Shown here: one piece after another, positions 17,604 to 28,181 of the stretch | Position numbering within the stretch: the stretch's first letter is position 1 | Layout: every line of letters starts with the position of its first letter | Assembly: GCF_004959935.1 (NCBI RefSeq) | Contig: NZ_SMYN01000004.1 | Location: 62,001 to 126,000, forward strand | Reading direction: 5' to 3' | Length of the DNA stretch: 64,000 bases | Source of the DNA: Falsirhodobacter xinxiangensis | Lineage (GTDB): Bacteria > Pseudomonadota > Alphaproteobacteria > Rhodobacterales > Rhodobacteraceae | The notes under the pieces: model-generated | Seen by the model: only the letters and a program-made list of their open reading frames with translations | What the model was told of the DNA's origin: nothing | Databases searched by the model: none | Made by a program: the position numbers and the translations under genes

Positions 17604-18527
17604 ATGAAAAAGCTGATCGCGATTCTTCTTTGCACGGCGCTGCCCGCTGCCGCGCAGGACCCCGAAACCTGCCTCGCGCCGCGGTTCTCGGATGTGGGCT
17701 GGACCGACATCACCGCCACGACCGCCATCGCCGCCCGCGTGCTGGAGGAATTGGGATATGCGCCCGAAATCCAGATCCTGTCCGTGGCCGTCACCTTCGA
17801 GTCGCTGAAACAGGGCGATACGGACATCTTCCTTGGCAACTGGATGCCGCTTCAGGAACCGATCCAGACGCCGCTGGTCGAGGCGGGGCAGATCGACGTG
17901 ATCCGCCCGGTGCTGGAGGGCGCGCGGATCGGTCTGGCCGTGCCGAAGGCGACCTATGATGCGGGGCTGAAGACCTATGCCGACATCGCCGCGTTCCGCG
18001 ACCAGCTTGGCGGGCAGATCTATGGCATCGAGGCGGGCAGCAGCGCGAACGCCACGATCATGGGCATGATCGAACAGGACAAGTTCGGCCTGAACGGGTT
18101 CAGCCTGATCGAATCGAGCGAGCAAGGGATGCTGGCGCAGGTGCAGCGCGCCTCGGGAAGCGAGCAGCCCATCGTCTTCTTCGGCTGGCAGCCGCATCCG
18201 ATGAACGTGCGGATGGAGATGGAATACCTGACGAACGGCGACGACGTGTTCGGCCCGCAGGACGGCGCGGCGACGGTGCTGACCAACACCCGCGCGGGCT
18301 ATGCCGCCGAATGCCCGAATGTGGGGAAATTCCTGTCCAACCTGTCCTTCACCGTCGCACAGGAGGATGTGCTGATGACCTACATCCTCGACGAAGGGCT
18401 GGAGGCCGGGGCCGCCGCCGAACGCTGGCTGGGCGAGAACCCGGACGTTCTGGACGGCTGGATGGAGGGCGTGACGACCGCTGCGGGCGAGCCGGGGCTG
18501 GACGTGGTGAAGGCGGCGCTGGAATAG
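17604..18527 (+). CDS. caiX: Carnitine/choline/betaine ABC substrate-binding protein
   Basis: A 307-residue periplasmic binding protein of the ProX/ChoX (OpuAC) family with a cleaved signal peptide (MKKLIAILLCTALPAAAQ). The segments VGWTDITATTAIAARVLEELGY and DTDIFLGNWMPLQEP, and aromatic residues in FFGWQPHPMNVRMEMEYL, fit a quaternary-ammonium binding site. It sits 19 bases after the carnitine dehydrogenase fusion with the ribosome-binding site AGGAGG, so it is co-transcribed. No permease or ATPase gene is nearby, so like Pseudomonas CaiX it probably delivers ligand to a transporter encoded elsewhere. Choline rather than carnitine is possible by sequence alone. Confidence 0.85.
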   Translation: MKKLIAILLCTALPAAAQDPETCLAPRFSDVGWTDITATTAIAARVLEELGYAPEIQILSVAVTFESLKQGDTDIFLGNWMPLQEPIQTPLVEAGQIDVIRPVLEGARIGLAVPKATYDAGLKTYADIAAFRDQLGGQIYGIEAGSSANATIMGMIEQDKFGLNGFSLIESSEQGMLAQVQRASGSEQPIVFFGWQPHPMNVRMEMEYLTNGDDVFGPQDGAATVLTNTRAGYAAECPNVGKFLSNLSFTVAQEDVLMTYILDEGLEAGAAAERWLGENPDVLDGWMEGVTTAAGEPGLDVVKAALE

Positions 18528-18528
18528 G

Positions 18529-19707
18529 TCAGCGCGGGCGGCGCCGGTGCCCCGCCAGCGCCAGCGCCGCCCCAAGCAGGGACAAAAGCGCGAACAGGCG
18601 GAAGATGGTGACGTAATCGCCCGTCAGCCCATAGAGCGCGGCAAAACCCGCCGGACCCGCGACGACGCCAAGGAAGGTCCATGCCAGAACCTCGCCGGTG
18701 AGCGTCCCGCCCTTGGGGCTGGCATGGGCGGTTTCCGCCATCGCGACGCCGTTCCAGCCAAGCGCGGTCAGCCCCGCCAGAAGGATCATCGCAAAGCCGA
18801 CAGCCGGGGCATCGTCCAGCAGCATGAATCCGAAACCAGCGGCACATTGCAACGCGCCCACCAGCGCCAGCACCAGAAAGCCCGATCCGAGCCGGTCCGC
18901 GACAAAGCCCCAGAACACCCGCCCGAACGCGCCGCTGGCCTGCATCGCGGCGGCGCAGCTTGCGGCAGCCAGCGCGGACCAGCTGAAATCCTCGATCAGC
19001 ATGGCGACCATGAAGGAGGACAGCGAAAGCTGCATCGCCGAATACAGGAACCCCATGATAGCCAGCTTGCTGAGCGAGGAGTCGCGCCAGACGAGCGCCT
19101 GCCGGGCGCGGATGCCGCCCATGATCGGCACGGACGGGTCGCGGTCGCCATCCCATTGCGGGATGTAGCGGATATAGATCGCGGCGATGCACATGGTGGC
19201 TGCCGCCAGCACCACCATCGCCCATTGCCAACCCAGCCAATGCGCCAGCGGCGGAACGGCCAGCGCGGCAGTGACCCCGCCCAGCGGCACGCCCGCCTGC
19301 TTGATCGAAAACACCAGATTGCGTGTCGCTGCCGGGGCCAGCCGCGACAGGATATGTGACGAGGACGGGTTCACCAGCCCATATCCCAGCCCGATCAGTG
19401 CCGAGCCTGCCGCGACCCCAGCGATCCGCCCCGACGCCAGCCCGCAAAACCCGATTCCCGCTGCGACCAGCGCAATCTGCCCCACGCGCCCCGCGCCCAG
19501 ACGTTTCACAAGGCCCCCCGCCATAATCGAGAACAGGATGCCGACGGCATAGATCAGGCTGACCTGATACCCGATCAGGTGCGGCGAAAGTCCCATCCCC
19601 GCTGCGACCAGCGTCGGAATAGCGGTGAAGGCAAGCACCGACGTGGTGGCGGCGATCTGCGATGCGGTGGTCAGTGCCAGCGCCTGCGGAAGGGAGGGAG
19701 CGGTCAT
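18529..19707 (-). CDS. Major facilitator superfamily transporter
   Basis: A 392-residue protein with about 12 membrane segments and the MFS loop-2 region GGLVKRLGAGRVGQIAL. A second-half FWGFVADRLGSGFLVLALV repeats the loop motif. The start is the ATG at 19707, with AAAGG upstream; an in-frame GTG-type extension to 19740 lacks support. Substrate unknown. Its stop lies one base beyond the caiX stop on the opposite strand, so it belongs to a separate transcript, and there is no room for a terminator between the two. The divergent neighbour is serB. Placement next to carnitine genes is suggestive but, being convergent, not evidence of a shared role. Confidence 0.85.
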   Translation of the reverse strand: MTAPSLPQALALTTASQIAATTSVLAFTAIPTLVAAGMGLSPHLIGYQVSLIYAVGILFSIMAGGLVKRLGAGRVGQIALVAAGIGFCGLASGRIAGVAAGSALIGLGYGLVNPSSSHILSRLAPAATRNLVFSIKQAGVPLGGVTAALAVPPLAHWLGWQWAMVVLAAATMCIAAIYIRYIPQWDGDRDPSVPIMGGIRARQALVWRDSSLSKLAIMGFLYSAMQLSLSSFMVAMLIEDFSWSALAAASCAAAMQASGAFGRVFWGFVADRLGSGFLVLALVGALQCAAGFGFMLLDDAPAVGFAMILLAGLTALGWNGVAMAETAHASPKGGTLTGEVLAWTFLGVVAGPAGFAALYGLTGDYVTIFRLFALLSLLGAALALAGHRRRPR

Positions 19708-19823
19708 CGGCGGGCCTTTCTTTCCCGCTTCATGCCGCATCGGGCGGGGAATGTCAGCGGGCCCGCTGGCACCAGCGCGGCTTTTGTGCCAAGGCGGGCG
19801 CAGACAGCAACGGAAAGATGCCC

Positions 19824-20705
19824 ATGTTCATCGCAACGCTTTTGACCGATCCGTCCAACCCCGCGCTGGATCGCGCGACCGTCGAAAGCGTGCGCAACGC
19901 ATGGGGCGGTGGCGATGCGCGCTGGCTGAACCCCGGCATCGCGGCGGAATTCCCGCTGGAGGATAAGCCCGAGAACCTGTGGGAGGTCTGGGAGGGCCTT
20001 CAGGCGCTGGGCGTCGATCTGGCCGTGCTGCCCGAGGCGAACCGGCGCAAGAAGCTGCTGCTGGCGGATATGGATTCGACCATGATCCAGCAGGAATGCA
20101 TCGACGAGTTGGCGGCTGAGGCGGGCGTGGGCGAATACGTCGCCGCCATCACCGCCCGCGCGATGAACGGCGAGCTGGATTTCGACGCCGCCCTGCGCGA
20201 ACGCGTCGGGCTGTTGAAGGATCTGCCCGAGAGCGTGATCGGCAAGGTGCTGGACAGCCGCATCACCTTCATGCCCGGCGGGGCCACCTTGATCGCAACG
20301 ATGAAGGCGAACGGCGCGCGGGCGGCTCTGGTGTCTGGTGGGTTCACCGCCTTCACCGCGCGGGTGGCCGAGGCGCTGGGCTTTGACGAAAACCGCGCCA
20401 ACGTGCTTCATGCTGCGGATGGCAAGCTGCTGGGCACCGTGGCCGAACCGATCCTTGGGCGCGAGGCCAAGGTGACCGCGCTGGAGGAGATCACCGCCGC
20501 GATGGGCTGGGCCGAGGCCGATGCGATCGCCGTGGGCGATGGGGCGAACGATCTGGGGATGCTGTGGCGCGCGGGGATGGGCGTTGCGCTGCACGCCAAG
20601 CCCGCCGTCGCCGCGCAATGCGATCTGCGTATCAACCATGGCGATCTGACGGCACTTTTGTATTTGCAAGGCTATTCGCTGGGCGAATTCGTATCTTCGC
20701 GCTAA
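19824..20705 (+). CDS. serB: Phosphoserine phosphatase
   Basis: Last step of serine synthesis, hydrolysis of phosphoserine; a HAD-superfamily enzyme of 293 residues. HAD motif I is DMDSTMI (Asp at about residue 82), motif II is the Ser of LVSGGFTAF, and motifs III/IV are in the K of REAKV and VGDGANDLGML. An N-terminal domain of about 75 residues precedes the HAD core. Two ATGs lie close together (19818 and 19824); the second has GGAAAG at proper spacing and is preferred. The longer open frame upstream overlaps the MFS gene start. serA and serC lie 12-14 kb away on the other strand. Confidence 0.94.
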   Translation: MFIATLLTDPSNPALDRATVESVRNAWGGGDARWLNPGIAAEFPLEDKPENLWEVWEGLQALGVDLAVLPEANRRKKLLLADMDSTMIQQECIDELAAEAGVGEYVAAITARAMNGELDFDAALRERVGLLKDLPESVIGKVLDSRITFMPGGATLIATMKANGARAALVSGGFTAFTARVAEALGFDENRANVLHAADGKLLGTVAEPILGREAKVTALEEITAAMGWAEADAIAVGDGANDLGMLWRAGMGVALHAKPAVAAQCDLRINHGDLTALLYLQGYSLGEFVSSR

Positions 20706-20828
20706 GCCGAAGGCTGTTTTCGCAGAGGCAGCATAATCGTTTTGTCACTTTTCCGTTAGGATTCGCGTGACGCCGACACAGGCGCGCGCGCGGCAACGTC
20801 CGCGAAGTCCAACGGGAAAGGATCATCC

Positions 20829-22274
20829 ATGGCTCTGCCGGGCAGCGGACGGGACAGTTCGCTTTACAACGAAGACCTCGCCCCCCTTGCGCCATCGCAG
20901 CGCAAATGGGGCTGGTTCGAGATTTTCAACGTCTGGAACAACGACATCCAATCGCTTTTCGGCTATTCGCTGGCGGCGTCGCTGTTCCTGACCTATGGGC
21001 TGAACGGTTGGGCGGTGTTTGCCGCGATCGTTCTGGCGGGCGCGTTCGTGATGGTTCTGGTGAACCTGACCGGCAAGCCGTCGGTGAAATACGGCATTCC
21101 CTATCCGGTGATGGCCCGCGCCTCGATGGGCGTGCGGGGCGCGCGGTTTCCGGCGCTGATCCGCGGCATCGTCGCGATCTTCTGGTATGGGGTGCAGACC
21201 TATTTCGCCTCGACCGCCGTGGCGCTGCTGCTCAATACCCTGCTGGGGATCGAAGGGGGCGCGACCTTCCTTGGAATGACCGCGATCGGCTGGATTTCCT
21301 ATTTCGTCGTGTGCCTGTTCCAGATCGGGCTGTTCATGATGGGGATCGACTGGATCGCCAAGTTCCTGAACTGGGCCGGGCCGTTCGTCTATGTGGTGAT
21401 GTTCGCGCTGATGCTGGTGATCTGGTATCAGGCCGGGAACGGGATCTTTGGCGCGCTCGGCTCCATCTTCGAGGGGGATACGGCAACGGACGCGCGCGGG
21501 CCGATCGCGGCCTTCATCGCGGTGATGGGTACGATGATCGCCTATTTCGCCGCGGTGGTGATCAACTTCGGCGATTTTTCCCGCTTCGTGACGACCGAGG
21601 GCGAGATGCGCAAAGGCAACTTCTGGGGCCTGCCGGTGTCCATCGCGGTGTTCTCCTTCATCGCGCTGTTCGTGACCGCAGGGACCGTGGTGCTGTTCGG
21701 AGAGCATCTGGTGAACCCCGCCGACATCGTCGAACGGGTGGATAATTTCTGGCTGACGCTGATCGCGGCCTTCACCTTCTTTGCCGCGACCGTGGGGATC
21801 AACCTCGTCGCGAACTTCATCCCGCCGGCCTATGACATCGCCAACCTTGCCCCTGCGCATATCAGCGCAAGGATGGGCGGGATCATCACCGCCGTCATCG
21901 CCTTCTTCATCGGGGCGCTTTGGGTGCCGCTGATTTCCACCATCGGGATCGCGGCCTTCGTCGATACGCTGGGCGCGGTGCTGGCGCCGCTTTATGGCAT
22001 CCTGGTCGCGGATTACTACCTTGTCCGCAAACAGCAGGTTTCGCTGGACGACCTTTACGTCGCGGGGCCGGAGGGGGCGTATCACTATACCGAAGGCTGG
22101 AACATGAAGGCGATCACGGCCTTTGCCATCGCCGCCGTGTTTTCGGTGATGACGGTCTGGATGCCGTCGCTGGTCGCGCTGTCGGGCTTTGGCTGGGTGA
22201 TCGGTGCGGTGCTGGGGGGTGTGATCCATGTGGCACTGATGCGGGGGCAAAACCCCGTCGCGCGCAGCGCCTGA
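20829..22274 (+). CDS. NCS1-family nucleobase/hydantoin/allantoin permease
   Basis: A 481-residue membrane protein with 12 predicted segments. It starts with the conserved NCS1 N-terminus SLYNEDLAPL and continues with KWGWFEIFNVWNNDIQS. Related proteins are Mhp1 (hydantoins), CodB (cytosine) and the uracil, allantoin and thiamine permeases, all cation- or proton-coupled symporters. No catabolic enzyme for any of these substrates lies nearby, so the substrate stays open. The upstream 123-base gap contains TTAGGATTC (20756-20764), the 9-mer also present in the fliC promoter region. The ribosome-binding site GGGAAAGGA precedes the ATG. Confidence 0.88.
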   Translation: MALPGSGRDSSLYNEDLAPLAPSQRKWGWFEIFNVWNNDIQSLFGYSLAASLFLTYGLNGWAVFAAIVLAGAFVMVLVNLTGKPSVKYGIPYPVMARASMGVRGARFPALIRGIVAIFWYGVQTYFASTAVALLLNTLLGIEGGATFLGMTAIGWISYFVVCLFQIGLFMMGIDWIAKFLNWAGPFVYVVMFALMLVIWYQAGNGIFGALGSIFEGDTATDARGPIAAFIAVMGTMIAYFAAVVINFGDFSRFVTTEGEMRKGNFWGLPVSIAVFSFIALFVTAGTVVLFGEHLVNPADIVERVDNFWLTLIAAFTFFAATVGINLVANFIPPAYDIANLAPAHISARMGGIITAVIAFFIGALWVPLISTIGIAAFVDTLGAVLAPLYGILVADYYLVRKQQVSLDDLYVAGPEGAYHYTEGWNMKAITAFAIAAVFSVMTVWMPSLVALSGFGWVIGAVLGGVIHVALMRGQNPVARSA

Positions 22275-22282
22275 CTTTACAC

Positions 22283-22319
22283 CGCGCTTCCGCCGCGCCA
22301 AGGATGCGGCGTAAGCGCG
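22283..22319 (+). other. Interrupted GC-rich hairpin between the NCS1 permease and thioesterase genes
   Basis: CGCGCTT-c-CGCCGC (22283-22296) pairs with GCGGCG-t-AAGCGCG (22306-22319) around a 9-base loop, ending directly before the thioesterase ribosome-binding site AGGAG. There is no T-run, so it is either a weak terminator of the permease transcript or a leader structure affecting translation of the next gene. Confidence 0.4.
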
Positions 22320-22330
22320 CAGGAGCCAGC

Positions 22331-22810
22331 ATGACACGATCCGACCGGCATCTGGAAATGACCGAACTGATGACCCCCGACATGGCCAATTTCAGCGGCA
22401 AGGTGCATGGGGGCGAATTGCTGAAGCTGCTGGACCGCGTCGCCTTTTCGCTCGCCTCGCGCTATTCCAAGCATTACGCGGTGACGCTGTCCGTCGATCA
22501 GGTGCTGTTCAAGGAACCGATCAACGTGGGCGAACTGGTGACGTTTCGCGCGGCGATCAACTATGCCGGGCGCACCTCGATGGAGGTCGGCATCCGGGTC
22601 GAGGCGGAGAATATCCGCACCGGGGCCGTGCGGCATACCAATTCGTGCTATTTCACCATGGTCGCGGTGAACGACGACGGCAAACCCGCCGCCGTTCCGG
22701 TGTTCGAGCCGGAGGGCGAGGCCGACCGCCAGCGCCACCGGGCGGCAGAGTTGCGCCGCGCCCTGCGCCGCGAACACGCCGCGCGGATGGCGGAGACGAC
22801 GAAGGCCTGA
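22331..22810 (+). CDS. Acyl-CoA thioesterase, YciA-like hot-dog protein
   Basis: A 159-residue single hot-dog domain cytosolic acyl-CoA hydrolase. The core LMTPDMANFSGKVHGGELLKLLDRVAF matches the YciA/BACH-type active site (N-F-x-G-x-V-x-G-G), followed by VDQVLFKEPINVGELVTF. The C-terminal tail is charged and Arg-rich. The ATG at 22331 has AGGAG 6 bases upstream. It lies 56 bases after the permease gene and one base before the TSUP permease gene, with which it is probably co-transcribed. The physiological acyl-CoA is unknown. Confidence 0.88.
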   Translation: MTRSDRHLEMTELMTPDMANFSGKVHGGELLKLLDRVAFSLASRYSKHYAVTLSVDQVLFKEPINVGELVTFRAAINYAGRTSMEVGIRVEAENIRTGAVRHTNSCYFTMVAVNDDGKPAAVPVFEPEGEADRQRHRAAELRRALRREHAARMAETTKA

Positions 22811-22811
22811 G

Positions 22812-23561
22812 ATGGAATTCGAACTGATCGCCTTTCTTGTCGGGGCCGCGTTCCTTGGCGGTTTCATCGACTCCATCGCCGGGGGCGGGGGGCTGATCAC
22901 CCTGCCTGCGCTGTTGATCGCCGGGGTGGACCCGTTCGTCGCGCTTTCCACCAACAAGGTGCAGGGGGTGTTCGGATCGGGCGCGGCGGCGGTCAGCTAT
23001 GCTCGCGCGGGGCATGTGGATCTGCGGCGGCAGGGGAAGGCGGCGCTGGTCGCGCTGTTCGCCGGTGGTTGCGGGGCGGCGCTGGCGGGGTGGATTCCGA
23101 CCGATGCGCTGCGGATCATCCTGCCAGTCGTGTTGATCGGGATCGCGCTGTTCTTTGCGCTGAAGCCGGGGCTTTCGGATACGGACCGGGTGCAGCGCGC
23201 AACGCCCGCGGCCTTCATCGCGTTCTTCGTGCCGGTGATCGCGGGCTATGACGGGTTGATCGGGCCGGGGACGGGTTCGTTCTTCATGATGGGCTTCGTG
23301 ATGCTGGCCGGATACGGCGTGTTGAAGGCGACGGCACATACGAAGCTGCTGAACTTCGCCTCGAACCTTGGCAGTCTGGCCGTGTTCGCCGTGATCGGCG
23401 CGCCGCTGTGGGGAGTCGGACTGGCGATGGGCGCGGCGGCAATGCTGGGCGCGCGGCTTGGATCGGCGCTGGCGATGCGGATCGGCGCGCGGGTGATCAA
23501 GCCGCTGCTGGTCGTGACGTCCACCGCCATGGCCGCGCGGCTGATCTGGCAGCTGATCTAG
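22812..23561 (+). CDS. TSUP (TauE/SafE) family membrane permease
   Basis: A 249-residue protein with about eight membrane segments and the family's two half-repeats. The first has FLGGFIDSIAGGGGLITLPALL, the second has GYDGLIGPGTGSFFMMGFV; both are hallmark glycine-rich motifs. TSUP members export or import sulfite, sulfoacetate, sulfolactate or thiosulfate-like anions, but this one's substrate cannot be assigned. Its TAG stop sits in a CTAG (23558-23561) that also holds the stop of the convergent zapE gene. Confidence 0.9.
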   Translation: MEFELIAFLVGAAFLGGFIDSIAGGGGLITLPALLIAGVDPFVALSTNKVQGVFGSGAAAVSYARAGHVDLRRQGKAALVALFAGGCGAALAGWIPTDALRIILPVVLIGIALFFALKPGLSDTDRVQRATPAAFIAFFVPVIAGYDGLIGPGTGSFFMMGFVMLAGYGVLKATAHTKLLNFASNLGSLAVFAVIGAPLWGVGLAMGAAAMLGARLGSALAMRIGARVIKPLLVVTSTAMAARLIWQLI

Positions 23562-24613
23562 CGCCCCCAGTCCTTGTCCTGCATTTCGCGCAGGCGGGAT
23601 GCGGTGCGCTCGAACTCGAAGGCGCCCTCACCCTCGGCATAAAGCCGTTCGGGCACGTCATGCGCGCTGGCGATGACGCGGACCTTTGCCTCATACAGCG
23701 CGTCGATCAGCGTGACGAAGCGCTTTGCCTCGTTGTAGTTGCTGGCCGAAAGCTGCGGGATGTCTTCGAGGATCAGGACGCGCACGGCCTCGGCCACGGC
23801 AAGGAAATCGGCAGGGCCAAGCGGTTTGGCGCAAAGATCCCAAAAGGTTGCGCGGGCCACGCCGTTGGCGAATTGCGGCACTTCGACCTTGCGGCCGTTG
23901 ACGGTCAGCACCAGCGGCTGCGCGGGCTGTCCGCCGGTCAGGTCGGCCCAGATCGCGTCGATCTTGGCCTTGGAGGGGCCGGTGAAATAGACCTGCTCGC
24001 CCGAGAGCCGGTGCTGGCGGTAATCGTTCGGCGATTCCAGCGCATGCACGACCAGCCGTTCTTTCAGCAGTTCGATGAAGGGCACGAAAAGCTGGCGGTT
24101 GAGGCCGTTCTTGTAAAGATCCTCGGGCGGACGGTTCGAGGTGGTGACGATGACCACCCCCGCCTCGAACAGTTTCTGGAACAGGCGACCCACGATCATC
24201 GCATCGGTGATGTCGGTGATCTGCATCTCGTCAAAGGCCAGAAGACGCAGCTTTGCGGTGATCGCCTCGGCCACGGGGGCAAGCGCATCATCGACGCCCT
24301 GCTTGCGCGCCTCGTGCATGCCGTGGTGGATTTCCTGCATGAAGGCATGGAAATGGACGCGCCGCTTTTCAGGAATGTCCACGGCATCGACGAACAGGTC
24401 CATGACCATCGACTTGCCGCGCCCGACGCCGCCCCAAAGGTAAAGCCCGCGGATCATTTCCGGCTTCTGGAACCGCGCGAAGAAGCCGCGTTTTGGCGGC
24501 TCGTTCAGCGCGGTGCGAATGCGTTCCAGTTCCGGCAGGACGGCCCGCTGGGCCGGATCGGGGCGCAGCGTGCCAGCGGCGACCCGCGCCTCGTAGATCT
24601 CGGCCAGTGTCAC
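23558..24613 (-). CDS. zapE: Cell division protein ZapE (AFG1-like ATPase)
   Basis: A 351-residue AFG1/ZapE-family P-loop ATPase. Walker A is LWGGVGRGKSMVMDLF (about residue 66), Walker B is LLAFDEMQITDITDAM, and the sensor region is VIVTTSNRPPEDLYKNGLNR. ZapE in E. coli binds FtsZ at constriction, while Afg1 in mitochondria helps turn over respiratory-chain subunits; either role is possible here. The start is a GTG at 24613, three bases after the gyrB stop, so it is read from the gyrB transcript. The stop codon is shared in CTAG with the TSUP gene. Confidence 0.92.
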   Translation of the reverse strand: MTLAEIYEARVAAGTLRPDPAQRAVLPELERIRTALNEPPKRGFFARFQKPEMIRGLYLWGGVGRGKSMVMDLFVDAVDIPEKRRVHFHAFMQEIHHGMHEARKQGVDDALAPVAEAITAKLRLLAFDEMQITDITDAMIVGRLFQKLFEAGVVIVTTSNRPPEDLYKNGLNRQLFVPFIELLKERLVVHALESPNDYRQHRLSGEQVYFTGPSKAKIDAIWADLTGGQPAQPLVLTVNGRKVEVPQFANGVARATFWDLCAKPLGPADFLAVAEAVRVLILEDIPQLSASNYNEAKRFVTLIDALYEAKVRVIASAHDVPERLYAEGEGAFEFERTASRLREMQDKDWGR

Positions 24614-24616
24614 GGG

Positions 24617-27073
<2,457 letters not shown>

Positions 27074-27095
27074 CTACCCCTTTTCTTGTGCGTGA

Positions 27096-27124
27096 CTTAT
27101 AGCCGCCGGGGCAGGGAATGTCAC
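27096..27124 (-). promoter_or_regulatory. Sigma70-like promoter of gyrB
   Basis: On the minus strand GTGACA (27124-27119), a 17-base spacer and TATAAG (27101-27096) lie between the lysE-like stop and the gyrB ATG. The -10 box ends 28 bases before the start codon. This is the best promoter match I found in the window and would give gyrB its own short-leader transcript. Confidence 0.6.
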
Positions 27125-27141
27125 GCGATGGGGGGCTTTTT

Positions 27142-27762
27142 TCAGCCGAATGCGATGACGACCGCGACCATGATCAGCAGGCAGCCCGCAACCCGGTTCA
27201 GGCGGCGCAGCGCAGCGGGCGTGGACAGCAGCGCGCGCACCCGGTCCACCATCAGCGCGAAGATCAGGTTTCCGGTCATCGGGATGATCATGGACACGCC
27301 GAGGATCGCCGCGATGTCCCACCCCGTCACGCGGCTCAGATCGAAGAAGCCGGGCAGAACGCCCATATAGAACAGGATCGCCTTGGGGTTCGCCAGCACC
27401 GCTGCCATGCCCGCCGAAAATCCGGCAAGCCGTCCGGGCCGCGTCAGACGGCTGTCGGCACCGATCGGTTTTCCGGCATTGCGGATCAGGCCATAGCCCA
27501 TCACCACGAAGATCCCGACCGCCGCCCATCGCAGCACGTCCATGAAGCCCGCGTAATGCGAGGTGACCCAGGACAGCCCGAAGATCGCCGCCAGCGGCCA
27601 GCCCAGATCGCCCAGCGCGACGCCCACCGCCAGCGGCCATGCCGCCGCGAACCCGCCCGACAGCCCGCGCGCGATCAGCGCCACCCAGACCGGGCCGGGG
27701 GTCAGGAACAGGATGACCAGCGCCCCTGCATAAAGCAGCAGCCCCTCGGGCGTGATCGTCAT
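27142..27762 (-). CDS. LysE/RhtB-family amino-acid exporter
   Basis: A 206-residue membrane protein with about six segments. The family N-terminal motif is ALVILFLTPGPVWVALIARGLSGG, and the central GFSAGMAAVLANPKAILFYMGVLPGFFD is the LysE/RhtB NPK-type motif. It would export an amino acid or related metabolite, identity unknown. The ATG at 27762 overlaps the stop of the VOC gene (ATGA). The longer open frame to 28233 runs antisense-free through the VOC gene in another frame and is not the gene. It lies between recF and gyrB, an unusual insertion into a conserved replication block. Confidence 0.88.
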   Translation of the reverse strand: MTITPEGLLLYAGALVILFLTPGPVWVALIARGLSGGFAAAWPLAVGVALGDLGWPLAAIFGLSWVTSHYAGFMDVLRWAAVGIFVVMGYGLIRNAGKPIGADSRLTRPGRLAGFSAGMAAVLANPKAILFYMGVLPGFFDLSRVTGWDIAAILGVSMIIPMTGNLIFALMVDRVRALLSTPAALRRLNRVAGCLLIMVAVVIAFG

Positions 27763-28181
27763 GGCAGGGTCAGGCTGCCATCGTCGTTCAGCGGCCAGAA
27801 CGGGTTCATCGCCACCTCCCAGACATGGCCGTCGGGGTCGGACCAATAGCCGGAGTAGCCGCCCCAGAAGACCTTTTCGGGCCGTTTCAACGCGGTCGCC
27901 CCTGCATCCAGCGCGGCATGATATGCGGCGTCCACCTCGGCCTTGGTCGCGAAGTTCTGGGCCAGCGTCACGGCCCCGGTGCCAAGGGCCGCGCCCTCGC
28001 GCCCCTGATCCTTGGCCAGATCGGCCAGCCCGAACAGCGCCAGCCCCATGCCGTGAAGCTGATAGAAGGCGACGCCCTCGTTTTCTTCGTGCGGCTGCCA
28101 GCCAAGCGCGGCATAGAAGGCCTTCGCCCGGTCCAGATCGGCGACGCCAAGGGTCACCAGCGTGATGCGTTGCGGGGTCAT
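27759..28181 (-). CDS. VOC (glyoxalase/bleomycin-resistance fold) protein
   Basis: A 140-residue protein with the paired beta-alpha-beta-beta-beta modules of the vicinal oxygen chelate superfamily. The first module is VTLGVADLDRAKAFYAALGW; the second ends GYSGYWSDPDGHVWEVAMNPFW, with the usual Glu of the metal site in HVWEV. It could be a glyoxalase-like enzyme or a binding protein; no substrate can be named. Its start and stop each overlap neighbours by 4 bases (recF and the LysE-like gene), so it is translationally coupled into the recF message. Confidence 0.87.
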   Translation of the reverse strand: MTPQRITLVTLGVADLDRAKAFYAALGWQPHEENEGVAFYQLHGMGLALFGLADLAKDQGREGAALGTGAVTLAQNFATKAEVDAAYHAALDAGATALKRPEKVFWGGYSGYWSDPDGHVWEVAMNPFWPLNDDGSLTLP

